A stretch of 64,000 nucleotides of DNA, taken from NCBI RefSeq assembly GCF_012844365.1, contig NZ_CP051626.1:3906001-3970000 (forward strand), written 5' to 3'. The notes beneath the pieces were generated by a model. It was given only the letters and a program-made list of their open reading frames with translations, had not been told where the DNA came from and searched no databases. This DNA comes from Brevibacterium sp. 'Marine'. Its GTDB lineage: Bacteria; Actinomycetota; Actinomycetes; Actinomycetales; Brevibacteriaceae. The position numbers and the translations under genes are program-made. Shown here one piece after another: positions 1-8,426 of this stretch (positions are counted from its first letter, which is position 1; every line of letters starts with the position of its first letter).

Positions 1-342
1 CGTGCTGATGGGATCGCTCTCCGGGTACTCGGAGAGCGCATGGGAGAAGAGACATCCCGTATTCGCCACTTCTCTCAGCCAATCGCCCAGGCGTCGGAGC
101 GGGTGAAGGAGGTGTTCGGCACCCCTGTCGGGCCCGCCTTCCAGCCACGCGAAGTAGGTCCGATCACGGTGCTCGAGCGCGCCGACGATCATCGCCTCGC
201 GGCTGGGGAAGTACTTGTACAGAGTCCGCAGCGAGACATCGGCCTCGGAACGCAGCGCCTCAACGCCCTGTTCGGCGAATCCCAGTTCCGCAAAAGCACG
301 CTCCATACTGCGCGCTATTCGCTGACTCGTCACTGTTGTCAT
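1..342 (-). CDS. TetR/AcrR-family regulator, N-terminal part
   Basis: The gene is cut by the left edge: 114 codons are readable from the ATG at 342 and no stop is reached. The first 50 or so residues form a TetR-type helix-turn-helix, with the recognition-helix signature VSLRTLYKYFPSREAMI near residues 36-52. The part after it is the start of the variable ligand-binding domain, too short to suggest a ligand. It is transcribed away from the peptidase gene to its right, so any regulated partner probably lies outside the window. An inverted repeat (352-369) sits 10 bases upstream of the start codon and is a likely autoregulatory operator. Confidence 0.85.
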   Translation of the reverse strand, partial: MTTVTSQRIARSMERAFAELGFAEQGVEALRSEADVSLRTLYKYFPSREAMIVGALEHRDRTYFAWLEGGPDRGAEHLLHPLRRLGDWLREVANTGCLFSHALSEYPESDPIST

Positions 343-351
343 ACGGCGATA

Positions 352-369
352 GTAGAGCGACCACTCTAC
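352..369. promoter_or_regulatory. Inverted repeat, candidate TetR operator
   Basis: GTAGAG-N6-CTCTAC is a perfect 6-bp inverted repeat; it extends to 8-bp arms with one mismatch around a 2-bp centre. It lies just upstream of the tetR start at 342. Size, symmetry and position fit an autoregulatory TetR-family site; this is inferred from sequence only. Confidence 0.5.
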
Positions 370-473
370 CGAAGTGAAGTGATCGCTCTGCATGAATTCT
401 CACTCGCTCACGTTCCACCCAGAAATATCCTTGGATGGTGCCGGCCTGCCGCAGCCGACAGGACCGTGAATGG

Positions 474-514
474 CCGGGCGGGCCGGTGACGAGTTTCGTC
501 ACCGGCCCGCCCGG
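474..514 (-). terminator. Strong hairpin terminator
   Basis: A perfect 19-bp stem (474-492 with 496-514) closes a 3-base loop. It lies 80 bases past the stop of the minus-strand peptidase gene at 593. No long T-run follows, as is common in high-GC actinobacteria. Confidence 0.75.
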
Positions 515-592
515 TTCGTGAGCCTCACCCAGACGGGACTCCATCGTCGATCAGATCTCGACGAAGCCCCGCCTCGGCGAAGGTGCTGCCGC

Positions 593-2713
593 TCAGCTGC
601 GGCGGCGGCGTGAACCCAGCGTCATCGCCAGACCGAGCGCGATGAGCGCTCCGGCCGAGAGAATCAGCGGCAGGGCTTCGTTACCGGTGCGCGGCAGGTC
701 TCCCCCACCGCCGCCGTTGCCACCGTCACCGGCTCCCGGCCCGTCACCTTCGGCGACGACCTCGAAGGATCCGGTCAGCGGGTCTCCGCCTTCGCAGTCG
801 ACGGTGACATCGTAGGTGCCGATGTAGCTGTCGACCATCGACGCGTCGAGTCCGCGGACTCCGAATCGGGCAGTGCCGTCGGCTCCGACCTCGGCGGTCT
901 GCTCGAACGTCTCGATCTTCCCGTTGTTCGGGGTCACCGTCATCGTCGCCGTGGTGTCGGCGGCGCAGCCGGTGGCCGCGACCTGGACGCCCTTCTCACT
1001 GACGAAGTCCGGCGCTTCGATCGTCTTCGGATCGATGCTCAGTGCTCGTTCATCAGGGGCCTCGGTCGGTGTCTCCGTGGGCGGATCGGTGGGGTCCGTG
1101 GGCGGAGTCGTCGGATCGGTCGGCGGATCCGTCGGCGCGTCGGCCAGCTCATAGGCCAGCGTGTGGACGGCGAAGCCGATGGCGGGAGCGAAGATGTCGA
1201 TGGACTCCTTGCTCACGTTCTCGATCGTGTCCGTGGGCTGGTGGTAGTTCGTGTCGTGCTTCTCGCCGACGGTGCCGCCGAACATCTCAGCCTCTTCAGC
1301 CGTCTTCGTGCCGTCTGCTCCGGAGAACAGGCCGCTGGCCGGGATGCCGTTGTCGATGAACGCCTGGTAGTCCGAACGTCCGGAGAAGTCGGTGCCGACG
1401 TTGGGCTGGTCGATGTCGGCGAAGTAGTCGGTGAAGATCTTCTCGAGCTCGGCCGAACCTTCGGGGACGTTGACGCCGTCGGGGATCGGCACATCGGAGC
1501 CGTCGGAGTCGAGCGTGCCGACGATGTAGTTGTCGGAGCCGATCATGTCGAAGTTCATGTAGGACTTGATCTTGCCCAGCTCGGCATCGTCGAGGCTCGC
1601 GACGTACTCCGTCGAACCGACGAGTCCGACCTCTTCCGCGCCCCACCAGCCGAAGCGGATGGCGTTGTCGACTTCGGTCGGCTGCTCGGCAAGCGCTTCG
1701 GCCGAAGCGAGGAGCGCCGCGGTTCCCGAACCGTTGTCGTTGACGCCGGGGCCTTCTTCGACGCCGTCGAGGTGTGCGCCGAACATCTGGACGTTGTCAT
1801 GGTCGCCGGCCTTGGTCTCGGCGATGACGTTCCAGGTCGTCTCGGTGACGAACTCGGTCTCGAGCGTGAAGTCGGCGGTCAGGGCCGCGGCTTCGGCCGC
1901 CGCGTCGTCATCGGCGGCTTCCTCGGTCTCGTCGGCGCCCTGCCCGAGGCCCGCCTCGGCGTCAGTCTGGCTGCCGGCTTCTGTGCCGGCCTCGGCACCT
2001 GCGGCTTCGACCTTCTCGAGGAGGTCGGTGCCGACGTTGTAGGTGACCGTCACCGTCGGGGCACTGCCTTCCATCCGCTCACCCAGGGTGGCGTTGAGCT
2101 CCTCGTCCGGATTGTCCTTGTCGTTGTTGTAGATGATGACCGCTGCGGCACCGGCTTCGGTGGCGGCCTTGGTCTTCTCACCGAAGGCGCATTCTCCGCG
2201 GGATACGAGCACAAGCGCACCTTCGGCGCTGGCGTCGAAGTCACTGGCCTGACAGCCGAGCTGTCCGCCGGCCAGGTCGCTGTTGTCGTCATCGACCGGC
2301 AGCACCACCGGCAGATCGGTCAGCGGCTCCGTGGTTCCCTCTGTGTATGAGGCGGTCGCGACCTTGACCGCCTCCCCGTCGACCTTGACGTCGACGGTGC
2401 CGAAGTCCTGGCTCTCGACGTCGAAGGCCTGACGTTTCACATCGAAGGCTCCGGTCGCCTCGAGGGTGGATTCGACGTATTCCACGGCTTCTTCGTAGCC
2501 GGGGGTGCCCAGCGCACGGTGTCCTTCATCCGCGTGCGAGGTGGAGATGTCGGAGATCTTCTGCAGATGCTCCATCACGGCGTCGCCGCTGACGCCCATA
2601 TCGGTGTGTTCGGTCGGTCCCGCGGTGCCCGCTGCCAGCGCCGGGCTCACCCCGCCGAGGACCAGTCCGGCTGTGGCGGTGACTGCCAGCCAGCTCTTCG
2701 TGCGCAACTTCAT
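593..2713 (-). CDS. LPXTG-anchored M28 zinc aminopeptidase with PA domain
   Basis: This is a secreted, cell-wall-anchored aminopeptidase of 706 residues. Residues 1-28 are a Sec signal peptide ending in ALAA. A PA insert spans about 130-235 and is followed by an Ala/Glu/Asp-rich linker. The M28 catalytic domain covers about 290-525, with predicted zinc ligands H314, D326 (in GPGVNDNGSG), E361, D389 and H491, and E360 as general base. A Pro/Thr stretch (527-552) leads to an Ig-like domain (556-655), then a Gly-rich spacer, LPRTG at 673-677, a membrane helix and an Arg tail for sortase anchoring. The start at 2713 is chosen because it begins the signal peptide and has AAAGGA upstream. The closest known type is the Streptomyces SGAP/aminopeptidase Y group. 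It probably trims extracellular peptides. Confidence 0.93.
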   Translation of the reverse strand: MKLRTKSWLAVTATAGLVLGGVSPALAAGTAGPTEHTDMGVSGDAVMEHLQKISDISTSHADEGHRALGTPGYEEAVEYVESTLEATGAFDVKRQAFDVESQDFGTVDVKVDGEAVKVATASYTEGTTEPLTDLPVVLPVDDDNSDLAGGQLGCQASDFDASAEGALVLVSRGECAFGEKTKAATEAGAAAVIIYNNDKDNPDEELNATLGERMEGSAPTVTVTYNVGTDLLEKVEAAGAEAGTEAGSQTDAEAGLGQGADETEEAADDDAAAEAAALTADFTLETEFVTETTWNVIAETKAGDHDNVQMFGAHLDGVEEGPGVNDNGSGTAALLASAEALAEQPTEVDNAIRFGWWGAEEVGLVGSTEYVASLDDAELGKIKSYMNFDMIGSDNYIVGTLDSDGSDVPIPDGVNVPEGSAELEKIFTDYFADIDQPNVGTDFSGRSDYQAFIDNGIPASGLFSGADGTKTAEEAEMFGGTVGEKHDTNYHQPTDTIENVSKESIDIFAPAIGFAVHTLAYELADAPTDPPTDPTTPPTDPTDPPTETPTEAPDERALSIDPKTIEAPDFVSEKGVQVAATGCAADTTATMTVTPNNGKIETFEQTAEVGADGTARFGVRGLDASMVDSYIGTYDVTVDCEGGDPLTGSFEVVAEGDGPGAGDGGNGGGGGDLPRTGNEALPLILSAGALIALGLAMTLGSRRRRS

Positions 2714-3255
2714 GGAGTTCCTTTCGCTCCTTTGTCTGTGTCCAGAGGAATCGCACATGACGGCGCACCGGAAATGACCGCCACGGCATGACTGCTCGTC
2801 CATACCTGTGTCGGCCCATCGACGGCTGCACTTGCGGGGAAGCTCGATTCTGACGCTTCGCCATGATTCGTCATTGGTAACGAATCACATGCTTCTATAA
2901 CGAAACGGTGACACAACTCACATTGGTCATTAATCTAACGCACACCAGCCGGCTTTTATATTACGAATTGATAACAACCGGTCACTGATCGATTTCGCAC
3001 ACGCGGACGGTCTGCGGTCGCGATGCGGATTCTCTGCGGTCATTGCCTCCGCGCCGACGGTCGCTCCCGCGGCACCCCAGCCGCACCGGAAACGCGCCCA
3101 CACGCGCCAGACCGAGCAGCACCGTCCCAACGCCACACCGAGCGGAGCCCGACCGAGCAGCGCCGTCCCAGCGTCACCGCCACTCGGCCGAACCCGCCCG
3201 ACCGCTCGCCGCCCACCCAGTGCCGGAATCAGACCGCACGACTAGACTCGGACCA
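2714..3255. other. Intergenic region between divergent genes
   Basis: No gene is supported here. The part from about 2860 to 3000 is AT-rich relative to its surroundings and should hold the peptidase promoter. It contains two AACCGGTCAC / AACGGTGACAC-like words and two ATAAC words, but no site that can be named. The part from 3050 to 3240 is C-rich and repetitive; open frames there look spurious. Confidence 0.5.
3110..3176. repeat. Imperfect 26-bp direct repeat
   Basis: GACCGAGCAGCACCGTCCCA at 3110 onward recurs with few changes at 3151-3176, a 41-bp period. It is upstream of the VIT-family gene and has no evident role. Confidence 0.6.
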
Positions 3256-4359
3256 GTGACGACCGATGACTCCGCAGGAGCGACTCCGCCTGCCTCCCCC
3301 GACAGACGAACCATTCGCCGCTGGCAGCGCTACCTCGCCAACGAACGGCTCGAGGAACGGGTGTACCGCAACCTCGCCGAACGCCGCAGCGGAGAGGACC
3401 GTGAGATCCTGCTCAGCCTGGCCGCCGCGGAATCCCGGCACCAGGAGCATTGGATCTCGCTGCTCGGCGAGCATGCCGAGAAGCGCCGTTCCGCCGATCT
3501 CCTCACCCGCTGCCTGGCCTTCCTCGGCGGTCTGTTCGGCTCCGTGTTCGTCCTCGCTCTTGCTCAGCAGTCGGAGACGAGCTCGCCGTACGACGAAGAC
3601 GAAGCCGCCTCGGCCGAGATGGCCGCCGACGAACGCATCCACGCCGAGGTGGTCCGCGCTCTGGCTGCCCGTTCCCGCGCCCGCCTGTCGGGAAACTTCC
3701 GTGCCGCCGTCTTCGGCGCCAACGACGGACTGGTCTCGAACCTCGCCCTCGTCCTCGGCGTCGGCGCGGCGGGAGTCTCGAACACCGTCATCCTGCTCAC
3801 CGGCGTCTCCGGGCTGCTGGCCGGCGCCTTGTCGATGGGAGCCGGCGAGTACATCTCGGTGCGCTCCCAGCGCGAACTCCTCGACGCCTCCACCCCGGAC
3901 CCCGAGTCCCGGCACGCCCTGGCCGACCTCAACATCGACGCCAACGAGCTCGCCCTCGTCTTCCGCGCCCGCGGCATGGAGGCCCGCGAAGCCGAGGCCC
4001 GCGCCAACCGCACGATCGCGGCGGCGAAGAACAGACAGGCGCCGCGCCTGCCGAACCTCGACTCCGAGGTCGACCGTGACGAACTGGGCACCGGCATCGG
4101 CGCTGCCCTCTCAAGCTTCTGCTTCTTCTCCTCCGGCGCGCTCATCCCGATCCTGCCGTATATCTTCGGCATGTCCGGACTGCCCGCCGTGTTCCTCTCC
4201 GCCGGACTCGTCGGCATCGCGCTGCTGTTCACCGGCGGCATCGTCGGCCTGCTCTCGGGCAAATCACCCGGCCCCCGCGCCCTGCGCCAACTCGGCATCG
4301 GCTTCGGTGCCGCCGCCGTGACCTACGTCCTCGGCCTGCTCTTCGGAGGTACCGCATGA
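3256..4359 (+). CDS. VIT1/CCC1-family Fe/Mn transporter with ferritin-like N-terminus
   Basis: This is a predicted membrane transporter of 367 residues that moves iron or manganese out of the cytoplasm. Residues 20-140 look like a rubrerythrin/ferritin-like helical domain with Glu and His pairs (EERVYRNLAE, AAAESRHQEHW), which can bind metal. The VIT/CCC1 domain follows, with FGANDGLVSNLALVLGV (about 155-171) and GALSMGAGEYISVRSQ as hallmarks. Four or five membrane helices run to the C-terminus. The GTG at 3256 is chosen because the frame upstream is low-complexity and nonconserved in character; no strong ribosome site is visible, so the start is uncertain by some codons. The 3' end overlaps pabC by four bases (ATGA), which suggests co-translation although the functions differ. 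Confidence 0.88.
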   Translation: MTTDDSAGATPPASPDRRTIRRWQRYLANERLEERVYRNLAERRSGEDREILLSLAAAESRHQEHWISLLGEHAEKRRSADLLTRCLAFLGGLFGSVFVLALAQQSETSSPYDEDEAASAEMAADERIHAEVVRALAARSRARLSGNFRAAVFGANDGLVSNLALVLGVGAAGVSNTVILLTGVSGLLAGALSMGAGEYISVRSQRELLDASTPDPESRHALADLNIDANELALVFRARGMEAREAEARANRTIAAAKNRQAPRLPNLDSEVDRDELGTGIGAALSSFCFFSSGALIPILPYIFGMSGLPAVFLSAGLVGIALLFTGGIVGLLSGKSPGPRALRQLGIGFGAAAVTYVLGLLFGGTA

Positions 4360-5243
4360 CCGATCCGCTCATCCTCGTCGACCCCACCGCGGCTGAGTTC
4401 GAGCTCACCGATCTCGGTGCCGCTCAGCTGCCCGTCACGGATCTCTCCGCTCATCGCGGGGACGGCATCTTCGAAACCGTGCTGGTCAGCGTGGGGGCGC
4501 ACGGAGCCACCGTGGTGTCGCGGGAACGGCACTTCACCCGCTTCCGCGCGTCCGCCTCGGCGCTGGATCTTCCCGATCCGGACCAAGGGCTGTGGGATCG
4601 GGTCATCGATTCCCTCATCGCCGAGGTGGCCGCCGCCGATCCCCAGAACGTCGAGTTCGGGATCCGCTACGCCCTCTCGCGCGGGGAGCAGGACGCGAAC
4701 GGTCGGTTCCGGGGCCGCGGATGGGCCTTCCCCGTGCCCGTGGACGACCATATCCTTACAGCCCGGAGCCAGGGAGTCACCGCCGTCAGCCTCGACCGCG
4801 GATTCGACGCCTATATCGGCAGCAAGGCCCCGTGGCTGCTCATCGGTGCGAAGACGCTGTCCTATGCGGTCAATCAGGCGGCCGGCCGCTATGCCGCGGC
4901 GAACGACGCCGATGAGGCGCTGTTCGTCTCCCACGACGGAATCGTGCTGGAGGGCCCGACCGCAAACCTCATCATCCGCCGAGGCGACCGCCTCCTCACT
5001 CCGAACCCGGAGGCTGGTCTGCTGTCCGGAACGACGCAGCGTCTGATCTTCGATCATGCGGAGGATCTGGGGCTGCGCGCCGAATACGCCGACCTCGGAC
5101 TCGACGACGTCAAGGACGCGGACGGGGCCTGGTTCGTCTCGTCGATGCGCACGGCAGCCGCTCTGCGCGAACTCGACGGGAACGCCATCGCTGTTGATCA
5201 GAATCTCACCGACCGATTCCAGGCGATCGTCCGCGGCCGGTGA
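4356..5243 (+). CDS. pabC: Aminotransferase class IV, probable 4-amino-4-deoxychorismate lyase
   Basis: This is a fold-type IV PLP enzyme of 295 residues. Aminodeoxychorismate lyase makes p-aminobenzoate and pyruvate for folate synthesis. The PLP lysine is K166 in LLIGAKTLSYAVN. The phosphate-binding and family motifs are visible as HRGDGIFETV near residue 33 and LEGPTANLII near residue 200. Branched-chain or D-amino-acid aminotransferases share the fold. The length and the LLIGAKTLSYAVN context favour PabC, but substrate is inferred. The start overlaps the end of the metal transporter gene by ATGA. Confidence 0.85.
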   Translation: MTDPLILVDPTAAEFELTDLGAAQLPVTDLSAHRGDGIFETVLVSVGAHGATVVSRERHFTRFRASASALDLPDPDQGLWDRVIDSLIAEVAAADPQNVEFGIRYALSRGEQDANGRFRGRGWAFPVPVDDHILTARSQGVTAVSLDRGFDAYIGSKAPWLLIGAKTLSYAVNQAAGRYAAANDADEALFVSHDGIVLEGPTANLIIRRGDRLLTPNPEAGLLSGTTQRLIFDHAEDLGLRAEYADLGLDDVKDADGAWFVSSMRTAAALRELDGNAIAVDQNLTDRFQAIVRGR

Positions 5244-5311
5244 CGCACCGAGGAGTTTGTGGGGATGACCTGCCCTCGACCGTCCAGTCTCCGGGTGCTG
5301 TCGGGGATGCG

Positions 5312-5340
5312 CTGCCCCGAGCTCTTCAGGCTCGGGGCAG
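5312..5340. terminator. Bidirectional hairpin terminator
   Basis: CTGCCCCGAGC and its exact complement form an 11-bp stem around a 7-base loop. The hairpin lies between convergent genes (pabC on plus, small membrane protein on minus) and overlaps the last codons of the latter. Confidence 0.65.
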
Positions 5341-5526
5341 AGCGTCGGCGGGTTTCGCCGAGGGGAGAGTGAAGGCGAGAACGAGCCCGAGGATGCAGGC
5401 GGCGCAGCTGATCAGCCACACCGGCCAGAAGACGCCGGAGAGTCCCGGCAGCAGCGCAAGCAGGAATCCGAGGGCGCCACAGACGAACAGTCCGGTGACG
5501 ACACGCGTCTTCCACTTCCTCAGCAT
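5326..5526 (-). CDS. Small two-helix membrane protein, unknown function
   Basis: A 66-residue protein with a basic N-terminus (MLRKWKTR) and two hydrophobic helices, about 9-27 and 33-52, separated by a short PGLSG-containing turn. This is an inner-membrane hairpin topology. AAAGG lies 7 bases before the ATG, which supports translation. No family is recognised; small proteins of this kind are often labelled hypothetical in actinobacteria. Its 3' end runs into the terminator hairpin. Confidence 0.65.
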   Translation of the reverse strand: MLRKWKTRVVTGLFVCGALGFLLALLPGLSGVFWPVWLISCAACILGLVLAFTLPSAKPADALPRA

Positions 5527-5774
5527 CGTGTGCCTTTCTCTTCACGTTTCGGTTCAGACCTTCCCTTTGCCCGACCGAAGCGTGCTCTCACGCTATCTGC
5601 CCCGGTCTCTCCGGCACATCCCCCAAAAGTATGAAATGAGGGAACTTTCTCGGCCTCGTTCGATCGGGGGTGGCCTCGGGCGCATCGTCCTGCGTTAGTG
5701 TTGTCTTCGACGGAATACGTTCCCGCGACTCCCCAGAGGCACGGGATCCAAGGTTCAAAGGAAAGGACACGAGC

Positions 5775-6074
5775 ATGGGAAAGCTCGCTTGGCAGATCAT
5801 CGGCGTGGGAGCGCCCATCGCAGCCGCGTTCGTCGCTCGCAAGACCCTGACCTTCGCATGGGAGAAGTCGACGAAGCGGCCGGCGCCGTCGAACCCTGTC
5901 GATGACGAGATCTCGATGTCCGAGGCTCTGGCCTGGACGATCGTCTCCGGCGTCGGCGTGGCCGTGGCTCAGCTCGTCGTTCAGCGCATCGCCGCGAACA
6001 CCGTGCGCAACAACTTCGGCGAGGAAGCCCTGCCGAAGAAGTTCCGCAAGCAGATCGAAGAGATGACCGACTGA
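5775..6074 (+). CDS. DUF4235 small membrane protein
   Basis: A 99-residue protein matching the actinobacterial DUF4235 pattern. A hydrophobic N-terminal segment (LAWQIIGVGAPIAAAFVARK) is followed by a short polar linker, a second segment (EALAWTIVSGVGVAVAQLVV) and a basic C-terminus. The family has no established function. AAAGGA precedes the ATG. It stands alone between a minus-strand small gene and aroD and ends in its own terminator. Confidence 0.85.
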   Translation: MGKLAWQIIGVGAPIAAAFVARKTLTFAWEKSTKRPAPSNPVDDEISMSEALAWTIVSGVGVAVAQLVVQRIAANTVRNNFGEEALPKKFRKQIEEMTD

Positions 6075-6110
6075 TCCCCTGTCGGATTCTGCCGGCTCTG
6101 CAGCAGAGAA

Positions 6111-6142
6111 ACGGCCCGCGAAGCTCATGCTTCGCGGGCCGT
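6111..6142 (+). terminator. Hairpin terminator
   Basis: A perfect 14-bp stem, ACGGCCCGCGAAGC, closes a TCAT loop 36 bases after the DUF4235 stop. It may also serve aroD from the other side. Confidence 0.75.
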
Positions 6143-6182
6143 CTGCTTCCCTGGCGAAATCTGCCGGTTGAGCCCGGCCCGC

Positions 6183-6217
6183 CAGCAAACGCGTCAGCAA
6201 ACGCGTCAGCAAACGCG
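6183..6217. repeat. 12-bp tandem repeat, three units
   Basis: CAGCAAACGCGT is repeated three times (the last unit ends in CG plus AG) in the spacer between DUF4235 and aroD. No coding role is apparent. Confidence 0.8.
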
Positions 6218-6272
6218 AGTCAGAAATTCGTACGCCCTGATCAAGATCACCGCGTACGAACTTTGAGGCCGC

Positions 6273-7232
6273 TCATGCACACCAACACCCGACGCGGTCG
6301 AGGATCTCGGCGAGGACCGATGCCTCGATCTGCCCCGGGGCCGAGGCCCGACCGATCTGCGCAAATGTGGCGCAGCTGCCGAAGTCGGCGCCCATGATCC
6401 GGCTCGTCCGGCCCAAGAGTCCCATCGCGATTCCGAGCACGGGAACCGGCAGCGAGGCATCCGCCGCGGCCGTCGCCTCCAGGAGACGCAGAACATCGGC
6501 CGGCGTCTGCGGCATCATCGCCACCTTGGCCACGTCTGCACCGGCCTCGCTCATTACAGCGAACGTCTTCAGCAGGCGCTCGGAAGAGTCCGTGGACTCG
6601 AAATTGTGGTGCGAAGCGACGACGGGTACGCCCGCTTCCCGCGCCGAGGCGATAAGGGAGCCCGCCTCGGCCCGATCGATCTCGACGTCGATGGCCGCGG
6701 GAACGCCCGATGATGCGCTGCCGGGAACTCCCGAGGAGGCGGTGCCGCTGGGACCGGTGCCGCTGGGACCGGTGCCGCTGAGACCGGTGCCGCTGGGACC
6801 GGTGCCGGCAGCGGTTCCAGCGTCCGCCTCGACATCAGCGACCCCGGCGATGAGTTCCCGCACCACCTCGGCGTAGGCGTCCTCCGTGATCTCCACCTGC
6901 CCGCCTTCGAAACCGGTGCGCACGGTCAGGAGGATCGGCAGCTCGGCTGTGAGCGCATGCGGAAGCAGACGAAGGGCCGCCTCGGCGAGGCCGTGCATAC
7001 CACTGTGCGCCCCACCCTGCGCCCCACCTTGTGCGGAACCGGACGCGGCGGCGAGCAGCGGATCGATGCGCCATTCGACGGCGTCGACGATCCCGGCCGC
7101 GGCGGCTGCAGCGCATTCGGCTGCGAGGTCCTCGGCGTCGAGCGCCTGCGTGGGCACGATGATGGCCGGTCGGCCGGGATTGCGCACGGCGGGCGATCCT
7201 GCGGCAGGATTGAGGAACGGCAATGATTTCAT
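6273..7232 (-). CDS. aroD: Type I 3-dehydroquinate dehydratase with repeat insertion
   Basis: The enzyme converts 3-dehydroquinate to 3-dehydroshikimate through a Schiff base. Catalytic residues are visible: H208/H209 in ASHHNFEST and the Schiff-base K236 in AKVAMMPQTP. The C-terminal substrate site GSCATFAQIGRASAPGQI (about 285-302) is intact. At 319 residues it is longer than the usual 225-255. The excess comes from two low-complexity inserts: an AQGGAQGGA stretch near residue 67, and a GTGPS/GTGLS-type repeat at about 141-180. Both fall between conserved blocks, so the enzyme is probably active. The start at 7232 diverges from the hydrolase at 7281 with 48 bases between them. Confidence 0.9.
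   Translation of the reverse strand: MKSLPFLNPAAGSPAVRNPGRPAIIVPTQALDAEDLAAECAAAAAAGIVDAVEWRIDPLLAAASGSAQGGAQGGAHSGMHGLAEAALRLLPHALTAELPILLTVRTGFEGGQVEITEDAYAEVVRELIAGVADVEADAGTAAGTGPSGTGLSGTGPSGTGPSGTASSGVPGSASSGVPAAIDVEIDRAEAGSLIASAREAGVPVVASHHNFESTDSSERLLKTFAVMSEAGADVAKVAMMPQTPADVLRLLEATAAADASLPVPVLGIAMGLLGRTSRIMGADFGSCATFAQIGRASAPGQIEASVLAEILDRVGCWCA
6741..6808. repeat. 15-bp minisatellite inside aroD
   Basis: GGTGCCGCTGGGACC is repeated four times in a row (one unit has a single base change) and a partial fifth follows. The period is a multiple of three, so unit number can vary without shifting the frame. It encodes Gly-Thr-Gly-Pro-Ser repeats. Confidence 0.85.
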
Positions 7233-7280
7233 GTCTCAAGCGTAGGCGGTGATCAGGCGCGCGCGGGCAGGAGGACACGG

Positions 7281-8090
7281 GTGGGAACGATGCAGGTGGA
7301 CAGGATCAGCGCACGCGATGGCTTCCCCCTCGAAGTCCAGGTCAGCGGGCCGGCGGACGCCCCAGCACTGCTCCTGCTGCAAGGTCAGTCGAATTCGCAC
7401 GAGTGGTGGGACGATCTGCGCGGGGACTTCGAAGCGGATTTCCGCACGATCACGTTCGACTATCGCGGCACGGGCGGCAGCCGGGGTGAGCTCGGCGAAC
7501 TGTCGACGGCAAGCTTCGCCGACGACGCCGCGGACGTGCTCGACCACCTCGGCGTGCATCGGGCTGCGGTGTACGGCACCTCCATGGGCGGGCGCATCAC
7601 GCAGATGCTGGCGCTCAACCACCCGGAGCGGGTGAGCGCGCTCGTCCTCGGGTGCACCTCCCCGGGCGGTCCGCACGCGGTCAAGCGTCCGCGCGAGGTC
7701 GGCCAGGCATTGGCGCGGCTGCGCGGTGATGAGCACACTCAGTACCTCTTCGACCTCTTCTACACCCCCGAATGGACGGTGTCGGCGAAGTACAGCAAGA
7801 TGCTCGGCGACGACACGATGACGGCCGCCGAGTCGTCCGCCCATCTGCGGATCAGCGCCAATCATGACGCGTGGGAGCGGCTGCCGGAGATCACCGCACC
7901 GACGCTGATCATGCACGGCGACGCCGACAGGATGAACCCGGTCGGAAATGCCCGCATCCTCCACGAACGCATCCCCGGTTCTCAGCTGCGCATCCTGCCG
8001 GAGGGGCGCCACGGATTCTTCGAAGAATTCGCCGAGGTAGTCACTCCGGCCGTGATCCGCTTCCTCTCGGATTCGCTGCAGAAATCCTGA
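7281..8090 (+). CDS. Alpha/beta hydrolase
   Basis: A cytoplasmic alpha/beta-hydrolase fold protein of 269 residues. The nucleophile elbow is GTSMGG near residue 100. The acid lies in HGDADRMNP and the catalytic His in GRHGFFEEF close to the C-terminus. The oxyanion region LLLQGQSNSHEWWDD and FDYRGTGGS resemble 3-oxoadipate enol-lactonase and related esterases, but substrate cannot be assigned. The GTG at 7281 is preferred over the ATG at 7290 because AGGAGG sits 6 bases upstream of it. No signal peptide is present. Confidence 0.88.
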   Translation: MGTMQVDRISARDGFPLEVQVSGPADAPALLLLQGQSNSHEWWDDLRGDFEADFRTITFDYRGTGGSRGELGELSTASFADDAADVLDHLGVHRAAVYGTSMGGRITQMLALNHPERVSALVLGCTSPGGPHAVKRPREVGQALARLRGDEHTQYLFDLFYTPEWTVSAKYSKMLGDDTMTAAESSAHLRISANHDAWERLPEITAPTLIMHGDADRMNPVGNARILHERIPGSQLRILPEGRHGFFEEFAEVVTPAVIRFLSDSLQKS

Positions 8091-8426
8091 AGACAAGGCC
8101 GCCTACTGCATCAAAATCCCATATCCGGCACCAAATCCATTAACGGCATATCTACATGCTCCAATCGATGATTATAACAATCAAGTAACGCGCCAACCTG
8201 TGTTTGCCCAGGTCAGAGCGGCAGTCAAGGCTGACGCGCCGGATACGTGCGATAAATTCTCTACCGAAAACCCTGAACAAAACTACAATGGTGGATCAGA
8301 TATCCGTGTGCGGTGAGGCGCGTGCGCAATTGAGCTATTCGGATCTGTTCTGCGAGCACCGAACCGTGCAAACGGGGGTGAAGCCTCTCGTTCTTGCGGA
8401 CTGCCAAGAATGCAAGGAGGAAGCAC
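8091..8426. other. Intergenic region upstream of betaine transporter operon
   Basis: No gene is supported. The segment is AT-rich at 8130-8180 and 8250-8290; TACAAT at 8284-8289 could be a -10 element, but no convincing -35 is paired with it. AAGGAGG at 8414-8420 is the ribosome site of the next gene. Confidence 0.4.

Noticed and set aside
260..544. 94-codon minus-strand open frame across the terminator and the tetR start
   Set aside because: It runs through a perfect terminator hairpin and into tetR in another frame, with no supporting motif.
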